A DNA stretch of 64,000 nt from Rachycentron canadum (taxonomy: Eukaryota; Chordata; Actinopteri; Carangiformes; Rachycentridae), in assembly GCA_038496675.1 (NCBI GenBank), contig CM076651.1:9563750-9627749 (forward strand), given 5' to 3'. Below, piece after piece: positions 23,901-38,500 of this stretch. Both the position numbers and the translations under genes were made by a program. Position 1 is the stretch's first letter; each line of letters begins with the position of its first letter. Below the pieces are notes generated by a model, which saw only the letters and a program-made list of their open reading frames with translations, made no database searches and was not told where the DNA came from.

Positions 23901-26900
23901 CATTTACATGGGCATTGAGAACACTTGTGAATATTTGTTTCAAGTTCAGAACAGATGGGTGAAATTGCCACCCTAGGTATCATAGCACCACAGCTATTTG
24001 TAGCTGGTAGGGTTTTTACAATCTGTCTGAGTATCTGTGCGTTCCCATTAAGCATGAATGTTTGTGTCTGTGCAAGAGTGTGTGTTGAAGATGTCACCAC
24101 CAGCTGTCGTGTCTCAGGTTCTGCTGGACACACTAGTTAGTGCTGTTTCTTGTCAACTATGAAACCTTATTCTTGGCTTTTTCATTTGCAATCAACATGA
24201 CCTAGTATGCACCTTGCTGGTGGAGGAAGATTTACACAGAAAAGAAAAATATTGATTAGGATTCATCATCAATGTTAATTGAATAGTTGGCTATCTAATT
24301 AATCAAGTAAGAACACTCCTGAATAGGAATGTCATGGTACTTTGAATCTGTTGTGATGACTGTTTTCCCTTTTTATTACTGAATGATTAATTAAAGAAAT
24401 AATGGGGGGTGAATCCGTATTATAATATTATAATAGTCATTATCCAAATCCAGAGTATTCATATTAGCAGCTATGCTAAAAAGAAATTGCAGCAAAAGCC
24501 ATTTTGTTTTCAGTAATTTATAGAAAATGTATACTTTCTGGAATTATTACATTCAACTGTAAAATATCCTACACCTCATTACACTAGCTTTGTCATAATG
24601 CCTCAGCAAATTTGAGGGATCCTTTTTACGTATCTGTCTATGAGATGTGTGTATGAAAAATAACATTGCCAGATATTTACAGATACTTGCATGATTCCAC
24701 CGTCAGTCAGGTGGTAAACAAAGATGTGATCAGTTGGCAGTTGTCATGGCCATTGCATAAGCAGCATTAGTCTTTTGAGGAGGCAAGTGTGTAATCAGCA
24801 TTTTTGCTTCTTTGTCACTGTGTCAAAGAACTATTTGTTTGTCAGCCTACGTATTTAGTCTGTGACAGGAAAGAGGTTTACAGGAGGTTTGTATGCTCTA
24901 ATCCACATTGGCTAACTCCCGGTCACAATCAACCAGACACATTTAAACACTCATTTCAGTCATACATACAACAGTGACAGTGCTTTCTTTTGGAAATGTT
25001 TGTCATCATATACTGTTATGTAACAATTGTTGGGGTGTGATGCTGTTGTACATCTCCTCCTTATAGCTTAACCTTATAACCTCACTCCCAACACACCCAG
25101 AGAGTAGAGTAATCATTTGGTCATAGATTGAGTTTTATAGAATTGTTGTCTTACTGTCACAGTTTCACAGTATCTCAGTGGCTTGTCATCTTATTCTTCC
25201 TTGACAAGGGTGGATGTTACATACATATTCTTGCTCTCCCCTCTTCAGCTTAAAAATATTATACTGTGCTACCACAAGTGCCAGTATGCCAATTAGCACA
25301 GCTTCAATAGGGTAGCTGCATGGCAGAGTAACACTGAAACAGAGATAATGGTACAGTTGCTGGCCAAAGCCTCCTGCAGCCATGACTGATGGGACACAGT
25401 TCAGCTCCGGGCAGTTTGCTGGTTCATGGCTCATCATCGCAGTAGCTTTTGTTACAGCAGCTGGAGCGCTGCAATGGTCGTCTGTTATAAGGGATGGATG
25501 CAGAGGATGGCAGGGTGGCCAACTAAATTAGCATACTTTCTCCAACCTGGCAACCAGGGTTCATATGCCATGAGTCCAAACAGCCTCATTGTTAAAATGT
25601 CTATATCAGCTGTGACTAAGACACGGCTGTAGGGGTGGTGTTCTTTTTTGAAATGCTGCCTGCACTAAATGGGAAGCATCCTGCATGAATCATTGACGCA
25701 TCATTATTATTAACATTGTTACTGAACCCAAGTCTTCATTGCAGTGTTAAAAACATAACTAATGTCTAGTTGCTGTGCAGTTTCAGTGTGTGCATGTGTA
25801 CATGTCTTTCTATGATTGTTTGAACCAGTTTTAGTTTGAACCACTGTGAGGAAAGTTTGGCCGGTCCACACAACTTCAAAGGGCTGTTAGGGCTAAGCTT
25901 TTACTTGTGATGGTTGGGGTAAGGGTAATGAGCTGGGAGTGTGTGTGTATATGTATCTGTATGTATGTGTGTATATGTATATATGTATGTATATATATAT
26001 ATAGACTGCAATAAATCTGTACAGCCTTACCTTTAACTGACCACAATTTCACAAGAGTCCAGTTCTAGTTCAGTTTTTTTTACACATATCCAGAAGTGAA
26101 ATATTTTCTTCATCAATCTTCTTAGTCAAATGTTATGACACATATTGAGTACGCTGGGTTTAGCTGTCTAGGTTTTATAGTAGAAGCTGTTGTCAAGTTT
26201 GAATGTAAATCCCTGTCACATTATTGTTACCAACTTCAAATGTTTCTAATCTGCTCCTTGTTAATGAAGGATCAGGATGAGGCCAAGTTAATGAGAGAAA
26301 GAGGAAATTGTAATTAGGAACACAAAGTTGTGGAGAAAGACCAACCTAACATCGTCTGTACTTTAGCTGCCATAATTAGGACTAATGCTGAAACCTGTTA
26401 CTCTCCTAATACTTCTAGTCCCATGGCTATGGGTCTCACTGGCTCACGATTCATAGAGATTTTGATATTAAGTAAAAACTTTGTGTCGTCCGGAGAACAG
26501 ATAAAATAAAGAGCACTGCACAAGACAAATTGGATGGTGTCTGTCTTCCACCTTCTTCTCAACTTTACAACTCAGGCCAATGTCTAGAAACCATTGTAGT
26601 GCTAGGAATTTCTTCTGCAACACTTTTTCTTTCTGCAACTATTAAGCCAAAAGTAAAGAATATTTTTTAACAAAGAGAGAAGTATTCTGGGGTCGAAAAA
26701 ATCTTATACTATCTTATTAGCTGAGTCCCGGGTGTGGGAGCTTGTTTTTGGCCATTTATAAACCGTGACAACACATTAACACAGTGCCAGTCTTAATTTT
26801 TGGAAAATGGGCATTAGATGTGAAGAAGCCATCTTGATAAATGCCATGACTCAGCTTTTTTTTTTTTTTTTTAAATTTTCTGTCCTTGACAACACCACCA

Positions 26901-28719
26901 GCATCTTTGTGTGTGGGGGGTACAGATGAGTTTGTCACCCGGTTTGGGATTTGTCTCTTAGACTGATGCTCCAGAGAGGTGATCTGCCTCAACACTTTTC
27001 TACCCCACCATTCCCTCCCTACTAGAGGCAGTCTGATTCTATTAGTGTATAATCAGTTATAGATGCTCATCCTGCTTTACCCCCTTCAATTCCTGTGGCA
27101 TTTAGCTAAATTTTTTTGATCAAAGAAAAAGTGCAATTACTGCAGGAAACATTGGCTGTTGTTAGCGAAACCATGTTTTGACTCACCTGTCTACACACTA
27201 TTATGTCTGCACTGTTTGTGTACACATTGCCAGTGTTTGTGATGCTGTTTGATCATAAGATGTTTTTTTTGTTTTTTTTTCTGTTCATGGCAGAAATTCC
27301 AATTTATGGTGAAGCCTTTGACATGTTTTCATAGTTTTTTTTGTTTTTTTTTTCATAGCTCATTCTCATAGCTTAGTACTTGTGTATGTTGGAAAATCTT
27401 CCAGAACTAATTTCACTTGAAGGATACTCATTGTTTGACAGATATGTGTTGCATTACATACGTTTGCATTACATACTCGACTCTGGATGAGATTGATAGG
27501 CCAATAATCAAGCAGTGATATTGCCTACATTACAGGGGTTTTGTATACAAAAAGGGTCACATCACACTATTTATGTAGCTATTTATGTATCAATGTTAAT
27601 ATTCAATGGCATTGCAGTTTATTAATCCAGTATATTGTACTTTCAAACAAAAAATCTGTGATTTATCCAGCATTCAGATCACTGTTACTCTAAAGTAGAC
27701 TTGCCAAGGAAACTTACTAATAAACAAAATATCCACTTTGCCAGGAATTGAAGGCACCTGGAATACATCTACCAGTGCATACGGGCTGCACATTCTCTAC
27801 TCATAGAGTTACAGTAAACATTGTAACATACGCAGTAAAACAACACAAGAGCCTATCATATAAAACCAGTCATCTCCTCTAACTAGGAAGTATAACTCCT
27901 ACAGCTTTGTTGTATCTACCCTTAGAACCTCAAGTAAAGTAGATGAGCTGATATCCATTTTTCCACACTAAGGATGTTTTCTTATTGAATGGACAGCATG
28001 CAGTAAAATAACACGTGACATTAGACCGGGAACTTGATTTCAACACATAGTTTTGCAATTACATGGTACATAAGCCAGTAGAGTTCCCAGGACTAATCTA
28101 TTACTTGGTCTCTCCAGAGGCCTGCTGTTTTGGTATGTCGTTCTGATATGCCTGTGCTACTGTATGGGCTACCAGAGCTTCGGAAGTAATAGAGTTCAGC
28201 AAAAAGATGTAGTGGGTGGCAGCAGACTGGAGCACCACGCTATAGATTGCTTCCTGCTAACGCCACAATCTATTTTTCTGTCCCTACTGCCCAGTACGGC
28301 TTTCTGTCCGTGTGTTTAACCTCTCTTGGACGGCTCCACACACTGCTGTAGCCAGCTGAGCCTTTTCTTTGAGCAGGTAGTCAACACAGGCATGATAAAA
28401 TCCTGAAAACATACGTGAACCCAAACACCTCTGTTTGTAGCACTATACTGATTCCAAGTGTAATACACTAATGAGTCACACTTGTTCAGCACTCACATCC
28501 CTCACAATGACTAAGAAGCAGTCTCTCATATACTGATGCTTTGTGTGATGGATTGTATATCTTGGGAGTCACATTCTTCTAGTGTCCCTGTGTGTGTGTG
28601 TGTGTATGTATGTGTGTGTATCTCCACATGCTGCGCACAACACCTCTGTGTCTACATGTGGCTTTTGAATTATGCAGAAGCCCCAGTGTCTGCTGAGAGT
28701 GAAAGTGGGGGAGCAAATG

Positions 28720-28772
<53 letters not shown>

Positions 28773-29550
28773 AGGAGTGTTGTTTAGGACTTGGGGGACT
28801 CTGTGTTGGGGGTTTGGAGGTTTATTTAGGAAAAACAGGAGGATTCCTCAAAGATAGAATTTAGAAATGATGAGGGGAGGAGGGAAGATGTAGAGATGAG
28901 GGGAAAGTATTGCCTAAAGGCAAGAAAACTGCATTGCTCAAGGGTTAAATTTAGCTTTTAGCCATCTCATTCCTCACTTTCTCTTTTTAGACCTGTGTTT
29001 AAGGTAAACTTCAGTCCACGTGCTGCTACTGTGCAGCAAAGAGCACTGGGGGATAACCTAGCCCAACATGGGCGGCCCCAGCCCCAGCCTTCCATTGCTC
29101 AGCTTGCCTCAGTAAAAAGGGTCCTCTGCAGAACTGAATTATTCATGGGACTTCAGACGAGTGTGGTGAAAATCCCCACCCCCCACACACTTGCACACAA
29201 AACCTGATATGTCACACACACACACACACACACAAAAACACACACACACAGAGACATGCTATTCCTATCATCCCATTACTCCACTCTTCAACACATTGCA
29301 TCACAGTACATCGTGCTTCATTAATAACTTTAAGTTGATTCAGGCAGATTTCTGTATTTTTCTGGTATTTCTTCTCACTGGGAGTTCACTGTGGTTGAAT
29401 AATTAAATAGTTTAGATCTCGCTAGGTTGTGTTCATTACATTCCACCATCTGTATGGTCAGTCTCCGTAAGGGGTGGGGTCGTGCTTCTAGTCCATGCTC
29501 AGCGCTGTGTGTACATGTGTGTTTGTTACATAAGTCATGGTTGTGGTTTA

Positions 29551-29581
<31 letters not shown>

Positions 29582-32500
29582 GAAATCGCAGTAGAAACCC
29601 TTGCTGCTACCTAGATCAAGGTGTGGGCTCAGCCTTACAGAGAACTGGAGAGGGAAGGAGTTAAGAGGGAGTGGTTACAGAAGATGTGTTTCTGTGTGTG
29701 TGCGTGGGATGTTTAGTGATGGAGAAGGGAGTGGTTGGTGTTAGTGGTGCAGAGAGGGAGACGGATTGCAGATATGGGGGGAGGGGGAAGGCAGCAAAAG
29801 GTAGTGGATGAGAGAGAAAGCGTGCAAGTGAAAAAGATGGAAGAGATCAATGACATGTAACCTTTAGCTGCAGTGTGTTGTGGGTGTGACCATGTTAATG
29901 TGTGGGTTCATTCTCCCCCTGAAATCATTGTAGCTGTAGTTTGTCACTGTTCAATGTCTCTGCTCAGCCTCAGTGTTTCTGCGTAAATTAAAACTAACAA
30001 GTGAAAGTCACAAATTAATGGTATTACACTTAAAATACACATATACTTCAAATATCTTCAAGTCTTGTTACTGCTTAAGAAAGCTGCTGATCTGCATTTG
30101 TCCCACTGACAGAAAGTTCAGATTGTAATCATCTTTGATATACATATGGTCCAAATTGAGATGTGTATTAAGCTATACAATAAGACTGACTCTTTTCCCT
30201 CTGACTAAAACACACTGGATGAATGTAGGGAAGTGCCTCCAAGGTGCTGGCCTCTTCCATCTGGTTGTGCTTGTCAAGCAAATATATTATAATTGGTATC
30301 TACGGTTAGAGTTTAATATTCATTATTTCTTTCTGCTGCATCTGTCGTCTTTCCTCTAGGATCGTAAGCTGTCAAAAGTGGAGCGTCAGCGATTTAAGGA
30401 GGAAGCAGAGATGTTGAAAGGTCTTCAACATCCCAACATTGTTCGTTTCTATGATTTTTGGGAGTCACCCCTTAAAGGGAAGAAGTGCATTGTTCTAGTA
30501 ACAGAGCTCATGACATCAGGGACCTTAAAAACGTGAGTACTTCATGAAGGCACTGCAACAAGACTGCTGACAAATAAGTAGAAAGAAAAAGTGTAAAAGA
30601 ATCAAACAACTATATGTGCCATAAGGAGCTTTTTACAAAGGTCAAAGTGAAATTACAACTTCACTTGTTCCTAAAGTTTTTCAGTCATTCTTTCACCATA
30701 AATTTATTTTGTAATTCATGTAATTGTCAGGTAACATGCTTTCCTTTCCTTCCAACAGCTATCTAAAGCGTTTCAAGGTAATGAAGCCCAAGGTGCTGAG
30801 GAGCTGGTGCAGACAGATCCTGAAAGGCCTCCACTTTCTCCACACCAGGACCCCACCCATCATCCATAGGGACCTCAAATGTGATAACATCTTTATCACG
30901 GGGCCTACAGGATCAGTCAAGATTGGGGATTTAGGACTGGCAACACTCAAAGCAGCTTCCTTTGCCAAGAGTGTCATAGGTGAGAGACTTGAAGTGTAAC
31001 ATTGCAGATTGATGGTTTAGGTAAAACAGTAAATGAGTCAATGATGAATTCATTGGTCTTTCACTCTTTCCAGGCACCCCTGAGTTTATGGCTCCAGAGA
31101 TGTATGAGGAGCACTATGATGAAGCTGTGGATGTCTATGCCTTTGGCATGTGTATGCTAGAAATGGCCACCTCCGAATACCCCTACTCCGAGTGTCAGAA
31201 TGCTGCTCAGATTTACCGCAAAGTCACAAGTGTGAGTTCAACCACTGTACAATTTTGCAGCTTGCTTCAGAAATTAGATTAAGGAAATAATTCACTACAA
31301 AGTTCATATTGATAAATTCAGTAGCCCAAAAATTAGCAAAAAAAAAAGCAAACAACAATAACCATAGTAACAGCTGTGATAATATACTAATATGAACTTG
31401 ACTATTATTGTACAAGACCTGTAAAGATTCTGTGTTAGCTGTCACACATGTTGTCTGCAACACTTAATGTTTTTAACTCACAACTTTAAATCATATATTC
31501 CTATTTACTGTATATATCAATAGTAAAATAGTTACAAATATGCTCTTCAATCTCCTAGCAGTTCCTAAAATTTGCATAAAGACTTGTTTTATGTTAAAGA
31601 TAAACTACTTGTGGCATGCATTTTGTAATAATCCAGGGTCACTTACTTGACCACATGGAAAGTCCAGGGAGTTTTTAATTGAACGAATGCAGCTTTTTTC
31701 CAGTGTACTAGATCTGCTTTGGGTTTTTTTTTTTTTTTTTCCCCCCCAACTATACGCATCCTCCGCCTTGAATTTCCTGGGTAAAGAATTTAATGAGCCA
31801 TATGGAGTCACAGAGGGAGTCCAAATCTCCTTTGTTTTTTAGATAAAGCCTAAAGGCAGTATTCCATTCCATTTCAACGAGTGTGCCTCTGCTAGCAAAG
31901 CATATTGTAAACTGTTTTTAGTTTAGTGGGTGCCTAAAGTCATGATAGAGATCCTGATTTGATGAACAGTATTGATTTTATACCTTTGAGACTTGGCAGT
32001 ATTTGAATCTGAGGAGATGACTCTTTCACCTGCTCTTAAAGTAGTGAAGGCCTCTGCCCATTATAATGGTGAGGCAGCATCAATGCAGCGGTCTCTAGAA
32101 ACTCTCTGCATTGTTTCCATATGCATATCAGAGTGCCCTGCAGGGAGCACTGCAGGATATTAATAGGAGATTGATCAAAGAGAAACCCTGATAGCTTTAT
32201 ACTATTCCCTTAATACATACAGTATGCAGCTGCATAATTGGTGGGAATGTTAATGTGGAGCACGCATGCAGATTATCTCTGAGATAGAGAAAATGTCTTT
32301 CAAAAATTAATAATCTGACAAGTTATGTCAACACCACAGTCTTGTACAGAAACTCATCACATTGAACGAAATAGAATCTAGTTTTATGGAATAATGCCAC
32401 CATTTTAAGTGATATTGTACATAAAAAGGACACATTGTCTAAATTAGACAGTGCAGGATTTTTTTTTTTCATGGTTTAAAAAAAAAACTTCTCCAAGTGC

Positions 32501-35500
32501 TCCTACTGCATCATCCACATGATTACTGTCCATCCATATGCTCAGGATGTTGGGAGCAGGAAAATACCTTAGAGTCAGGCCAGCTGTGTTCTGATTGTAG
32601 TGTACAAACAAAGCAACATCAGGAACCAGGGCAGACTCAAGACATCTGCTGCTTCTGACCAATGGAATCAAATCAACATACACACCAATGTCTTCATAAT
32701 GGTTGTATCTGTGAATTGAAATTGAGGCTGAGCATCGAGCTATAACTGAATGAATACACTGAGATATCACATTAAATTTGACAATGCTGCAGGAGTAGTA
32801 GAAAGATTTCTGTGAATGCTTCTGCGGTTTTTGGACTTCATTGTGACCTGGATTAAAGCTGACCACAGCTGCTGTGCTATGTCAAGGTCAACAAGCCTGC
32901 GGGGTGTGAGTGTGTCATACTTAACATACGATTTGGGGTGGAGTATCGCAAAATCATCCCTGTGCTCTCTTCCCTGTGTTTTCCCTTTGTTGTTATTTCT
33001 CATCAAGGCGGTATCCTTTTCAGCATTTTGTTTATATTTCCTCTTCCTCAGGGAGTAAAGCCAGCCAGCTACAACAAGGTCATGGATCCTGAAATCAAGG
33101 AGATTATTGGGGAATGTATCTGCCAAAAGAAAGAGGAGCGGTGAGTGAATGTCCCAATCACTGTCCAGCATCCGGCCCACAAGGTGCCCTCTCATCTTTC
33201 ATGCCTTGTCTCACCTCTCCTGCTTCATTGGAGTGGTGCTGACAGTTGGGCTCTCAGCAGCACTGCATTCTCCCTCCATATCTGCAGGGTGTCTTTCAGT
33301 TCAGTTCTGTTATGTAATGGGTTTGTGTACAGAGGAGAAATCACCCATAATTAGCTTTCAATTACTTTTTATTGAAGCATGATTGAGCTCAGTGAGTGAC
33401 TTTGCTCTGGCAGCACAGGTAATCTGCGACCATATATGTCTAATTGTGTTTGACTAGGCCGAGATGTCCTTTCATTATCAACACACTAGGATTTGTGTAC
33501 CACAGCTAACTAAACCCTCAATGTTACAGATGAGTGGCTGCAGTGTGTGTGGTACTTATTGGTGCCAGAATCTGAGCTTCACTGTTCTTCCCCTAGGTAC
33601 ACCATCAAGGACTTGTTGAACCATGCGTTCTTTGCTGAGGACACAGGTGTGAGGGTAGAGCTGGCTGAAGAGGATGATGGGAAAAAGGCCTCAATAGCCC
33701 TCAAACTGTGGGTGGAGGACCATAAGAAGTTAAAAGGGAAGTACAAAGAGAGTGGAGCCATCGAGTTCACTTTTGACCTGGAAAAGGAGGTGCCTGAGGT
33801 TGTGGCACAGGAAATGGTGAGTGACTAATTATTCATGCATAAAAAAGTATTTATTGGGAGGGCTTCCTGTGACTTCTCTTATCTCTTTGTTTTACATTGT
33901 GCTGATTGCCATAAAAATATTTGGCATCTATCATCTAGACAGAGTTGAGCCTTTTCATTATCCTTTGCAACCATTCCATTTAATTTATTTAAGTTAGTTT
34001 TAACCCATGCCTGTTAAAACTAATGTCGTTTGTGGTGGCTCAGTGAGTTTGAGCTGTTGGCAGTGCTCATATCTCATCAGTGAGGAATGCACTCAAATGC
34101 AGATTACTGGTGATAACTTACACTGTTATTCCAGGAATACAGTGATTGGGTTTTATTTTTTCCTTTTGTTTACATGGTTTTCTCCAGTGTAGATCATGAG
34201 ATAAGGTGCTCACAGGCTCTGCAGTAAAAACCTGGTCTGGAAATAAACAAAGCTTTCTGTGTATGGGAGTCATGATGATACTGACCTCAAGCCTTTAATA
34301 TTGTTCATGTAACATTTTGCAATACCACGAAAGTTTCCTTTACTGCATTATGAGGTCAAATGAATTGAGTTAACGTCAGCTGGTGAATGTAAACATTATC
34401 AGGCTTTGGTCCTAATGTGAATAGTCAGAATTTTTTTTTCATCTCTGTTGGGAATACAAAAAATAAATTGACACACTGATCAATGCTTAACTTCATTGTT
34501 TACCACTATGGCCACAGAAATGAATGATGCTCACTGATGACATTTTATTCTTGGACATTGACTTGTGTCATAGCCTACAATTCAGGAGATGTTCATCATC
34601 ATAGCATCTACATAAATCAAACCTGATGTTATACCCATGTTTTTTAGATCAATGTGCCCCAGAGTGGCCTGCAATAAACCTGTATGGTTGCTGAAATCTC
34701 ATACAGCTTCATACTCAACCAACTGATCCAGTTAGTTACATAACCTGCTTGCCTTGCTCTCTCTTTTCATGCCTGTGTGCCGATGACAAGGCTGGAGGCC
34801 ATGTTTTCAGATTGTCCATTCGTATGTGTGTATGTCGCATTCTTGTGGACTTGATATCTCAGTATCGCCATAAGGGAATTTCTTAAAATTTGGCACAAAC
34901 CTTCACTTGCACTCACGAATGAACTGAATTTTATTGTCAAATATGTAAATCATACCTACAGGAAATTGTTGTCACAATAGAGAAGGTGTTAGTAATTGTG
35001 AATGGATTGTCCTTTGTATTTTAACATTATCCAAGGTGAACAAATGAGAGAAAAACATGTAAACAATTAAGTACTTGCATTAAGTTAAGCTCAACAAATG
35101 TATAGTATATTTCCTACAACTGGGCTACTTGGCAGAGGCATACAACCATAAGGTAGTAATTCTAGTTCTGTCTCTTGTATTTACCATTATCTTCCTGTTT
35201 TTCCACTAGCCCTCCCGCACATCTTATCCCCTCTTTCTTGTCTGCTCTCTTTCCTTCAATTTGTCTGTGCTGTATTGGCCTTGATCAGGCTTTGAAGCCA
35301 GAAAAAAAAGATTAAGGCCTCTCTTTAACAATTGCCCTGGGGATGAGGGCAGACATATGGACTAACAGCACAATGAAATTGTATGGCTAGCATACTCACA
35401 TGTCACATCACTCCTCACACACACTGAGTAATTTCTCTCCAGACTGGGCAACCTGGGAGATGTTGTTTTTCTACAGAGATGAATGTGGTTGTTTCCGTTT

Positions 35501-38500
35501 TTCTGTTCGTTCAAACTTGTTTTTGTGCTAATGATGTCTAAATGAATGTATAACCATGTGTTCTATGCACTGTCTTTAGCTTTGTTATTTGCAGATGTAA
35601 CTGTCCTGTTGAGAATAATAAACCAACTGCTGACAAAGGGAAAAGTTCCCCAATGCTCTAATCCCCTTAAATTAGATCTTCTATTCATTCTTTTTCTTGC
35701 TCTTTCTTGCTCCCTCACACGCTCCCCTTTTTAATGCACCCTCTCTTCTCTCACATGCTCAATGCTAAAAATATCCTGGAAGTCATGCTCTTCCCTTTTC
35801 ATTGTCAGGTGGAGTCTGGCTTCTTCCATGAGAGTGATGCTAAGACTGTGGGAAAGTCGATCAGGGACCGTGTGGCACTGATCAAATGGAGAAGAGAGAG
35901 AACAGTGTCTGCTGTAGTTGCAGTGGACCAGAGTGAAAGAGGACACCGGATCCAGATGCCACCGTCTCAGGGCATCTCTGCTGGGGCTGCACATGTAGGA
36001 CATCCCCCTTTGGTGGAGCCAGAAGACCCAGAGGTAGACCAGCACAACCGGCTGCGTAACCTACCAACCAGTGCCACCTCCGTAACTTGTAAGAGAATCT
36101 GTTCTCCCCCACTCAGAAACACGTGAACTTAATCTTTGACTTTTTTATGAGGGCATGATTTGTATGTCTCTGCAGCAGACGGCACACTTGACAGTGGCAT
36201 GGGCTCTACTGTGTACTCAGACTCCCACAGCAGCCAACAGAGTGTCCTCTACCAGTCCCTGCTGGAGCCTATTACTATGGCAACGCAGCAGGTCTGTAAC
36301 AAGAGCATACACACCCAGGTGGACTCCGTATATTCAGATTAATTGAAATATACACTTTTGAACAAAACCACTGCTCACACGGCCTCAATGCTAAACACAG
36401 GCGCTGCTTCCACACACTTGAAGAAAAAATGAATCTGCTGAGTCATTCACAATCGTCGTTATCCAAGTCATGCACATTACACGCACATGTACTAGCAGCA
36501 AGTTTTTTCATCCTCATCTCATTATATAATTGTTTTTCTTTTGTAATAATCTGTTCGTTTTGAGTAACACATGTTTTACTTTTGGGTTGCTGCTCAATCA
36601 GTGCCAGAGCAGTAGCCCTTTTCTGACAGATCGGCCTCACTCCTGTGAAAAGGGTGAAATATGGGGTGCAACGCTGAGCCCAGAGCTCAGGACTCGATTA
36701 GGAGCAGCAGCCCGGAGAGGAAGTGCCCCTGTTATTGACTCTCACAGGGCAAACCACATTGCTCAACTCCACGCCCTCAGCCAGTCTCAGAGATCACTTA
36801 CTCCCACCCCCACAGTACCAGAGGACCAGTTAGAACTCAGACCCTCTGAATTTCACTCAGAGACTGAGGATGGTCTACCCCCCCAGAGTGTTCTGCCAGT
36901 GCTGCAGATCTCTCCTGTCTCTTCACTTTCTGAGTATCGCCGCCTTAGTGACACCAGCATCAGAAAAGCATCAGAGACCAGTGAAACCTTAACACTGCCT
37001 GTGCCAAATAGACGCAGACACTCTGACCTTAGTAGTCTTCTGAGTATGACCTCTCATCATAATCACCATCTTGCAATGCATAAATCCCACATTTGCCAGG
37101 CCTGCCTCTCTTTGCTTATGAAGTCACGAGAGGGGAGCCACCGCCACCCTTCTCTTGTCATGCCAACACACCTGTGCCCTTGCGACTTAAGACACCACCC
37201 ATCCTCTGGTGGAACAATGACAACCCCTGGTTATGGTCATCTGAAAGGTTCCAGTGATTGCTCTGATTTCTCACTGCTGCAGAAATCCCTGTTCAATATA
37301 ATCAGCCGCAAAACACCCAATTGTCACACCACACCCACTCAAGCCTCATTGCTGCAACCCTCAGCAGCTCCCAGGCCTGCTCACAGTGATGGAGATGGCA
37401 GTTTGAAGAGTTGTGACTTGAGCGGCAGTTCAGTCCAGGACCAAGAACTCGTCCAGGAGAGCGAGGATAGATTCTGTGCTGGCGAGCAGCAACTTACCGA
37501 GGCGGTGGGAGTGGTAGGTTACAGTAGCAGACAAGTCATTTTTGTTTCCCACATGGGGCCAACACCTGCTTAACTGATTTTTCCCAGCCTATAGGAGGCA
37601 AAGCATTATTCTGCATGGAGCTGGTCTGATCTCCTGTCTACTGTCTGAGTCTTGCTGCCTGCATAGGACCCCAGAGCTGACCATCTTCTTACAAATCATA
37701 TGCTTGCTCGTGTCAGAGGACAATGACACAAGGCGCAATCTCTGCTGATTAATCCTAACCAATCCCCTCTAGAGCTGACCTAGATTTTAATATTTTTCCT
37801 TTTTGCTTTACTGACCCAATACTACAGCTGTATTTATTCTTAGCTTGCCGTGGATAGGCTGCCTTTGATTGAAGAAGGGGTCGCTGTCTGATCTCCCTCC
37901 TGTTGGTCTCCTGCTATTTCTCCTTTGTGCCCTTATTTTAGCTCACACCTGTCACTGCCTGCTCATTGTTGAAACAGATGCTCCATCAACTATTTTTATC
38001 CCTCATCCTCTCATTATTTTGTATCTGGAATGATTTAATGCAATTGGCACATTATTAGCTTTTGAGGGATTTTATCCATGACCAGAAAAATTCTCTCAAG
38101 ATGGTCTAACCTAAATTTCTTCCCTTTTTTTTTTTTTTTTTTTCTTAGACCAATTCTGCAGGTCACCAGAATCAACCATTGATCCAGGGCCTGCCCTCTT
38201 CCAGCACAGCAGTGCACACCCCACTGCAGTACCTCCAGCCTGGACACAGCTATCCTACTGCTCCATATGCTGGTCAGCCCAGTGTTGCAACACCAACTCC
38301 AGCTAGTCTATGTTTGGTCAACATCCAGCATGCAGGCAACTCTGCTAGCTATGTACCTCCAAGTGTGCAACAGACCCAAGCTGCAGCAAATATGTCAGCA
38401 TCAGCTGTGCCACAACATATTGCACAGAGCCACCAAGCACCAGGCCACCAACAGCAACAGGCAACAGCAGCAAGCTCTTTAACTTTTTCTTTGCAAAGCC

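Larger units (their letters stand above)
17985..30359 (+). other. wnk2: wnk2 intron 1 (12.4 kb)
   Basis: The largest intron, splitting the kinase domain between subdomains II and III. No open frame in it has convincing homology on either strand. It contains a relic Tc1-type end (21454-21566), a TG repeat (28722-28770), a CA repeat (29213-29250) and T-rich tracts (27264-27350). Regulatory elements may be present but cannot be read from one sequence. Confidence 0.8.

Noticed and set aside
37514..37573. Read-through end of wnk2 exon 9 as a true C-terminus
   Set aside because: GTAGGT at 37514 pairs in phase with exon 10. A short isoform cannot be excluded, but no poly(A) signal follows closely.
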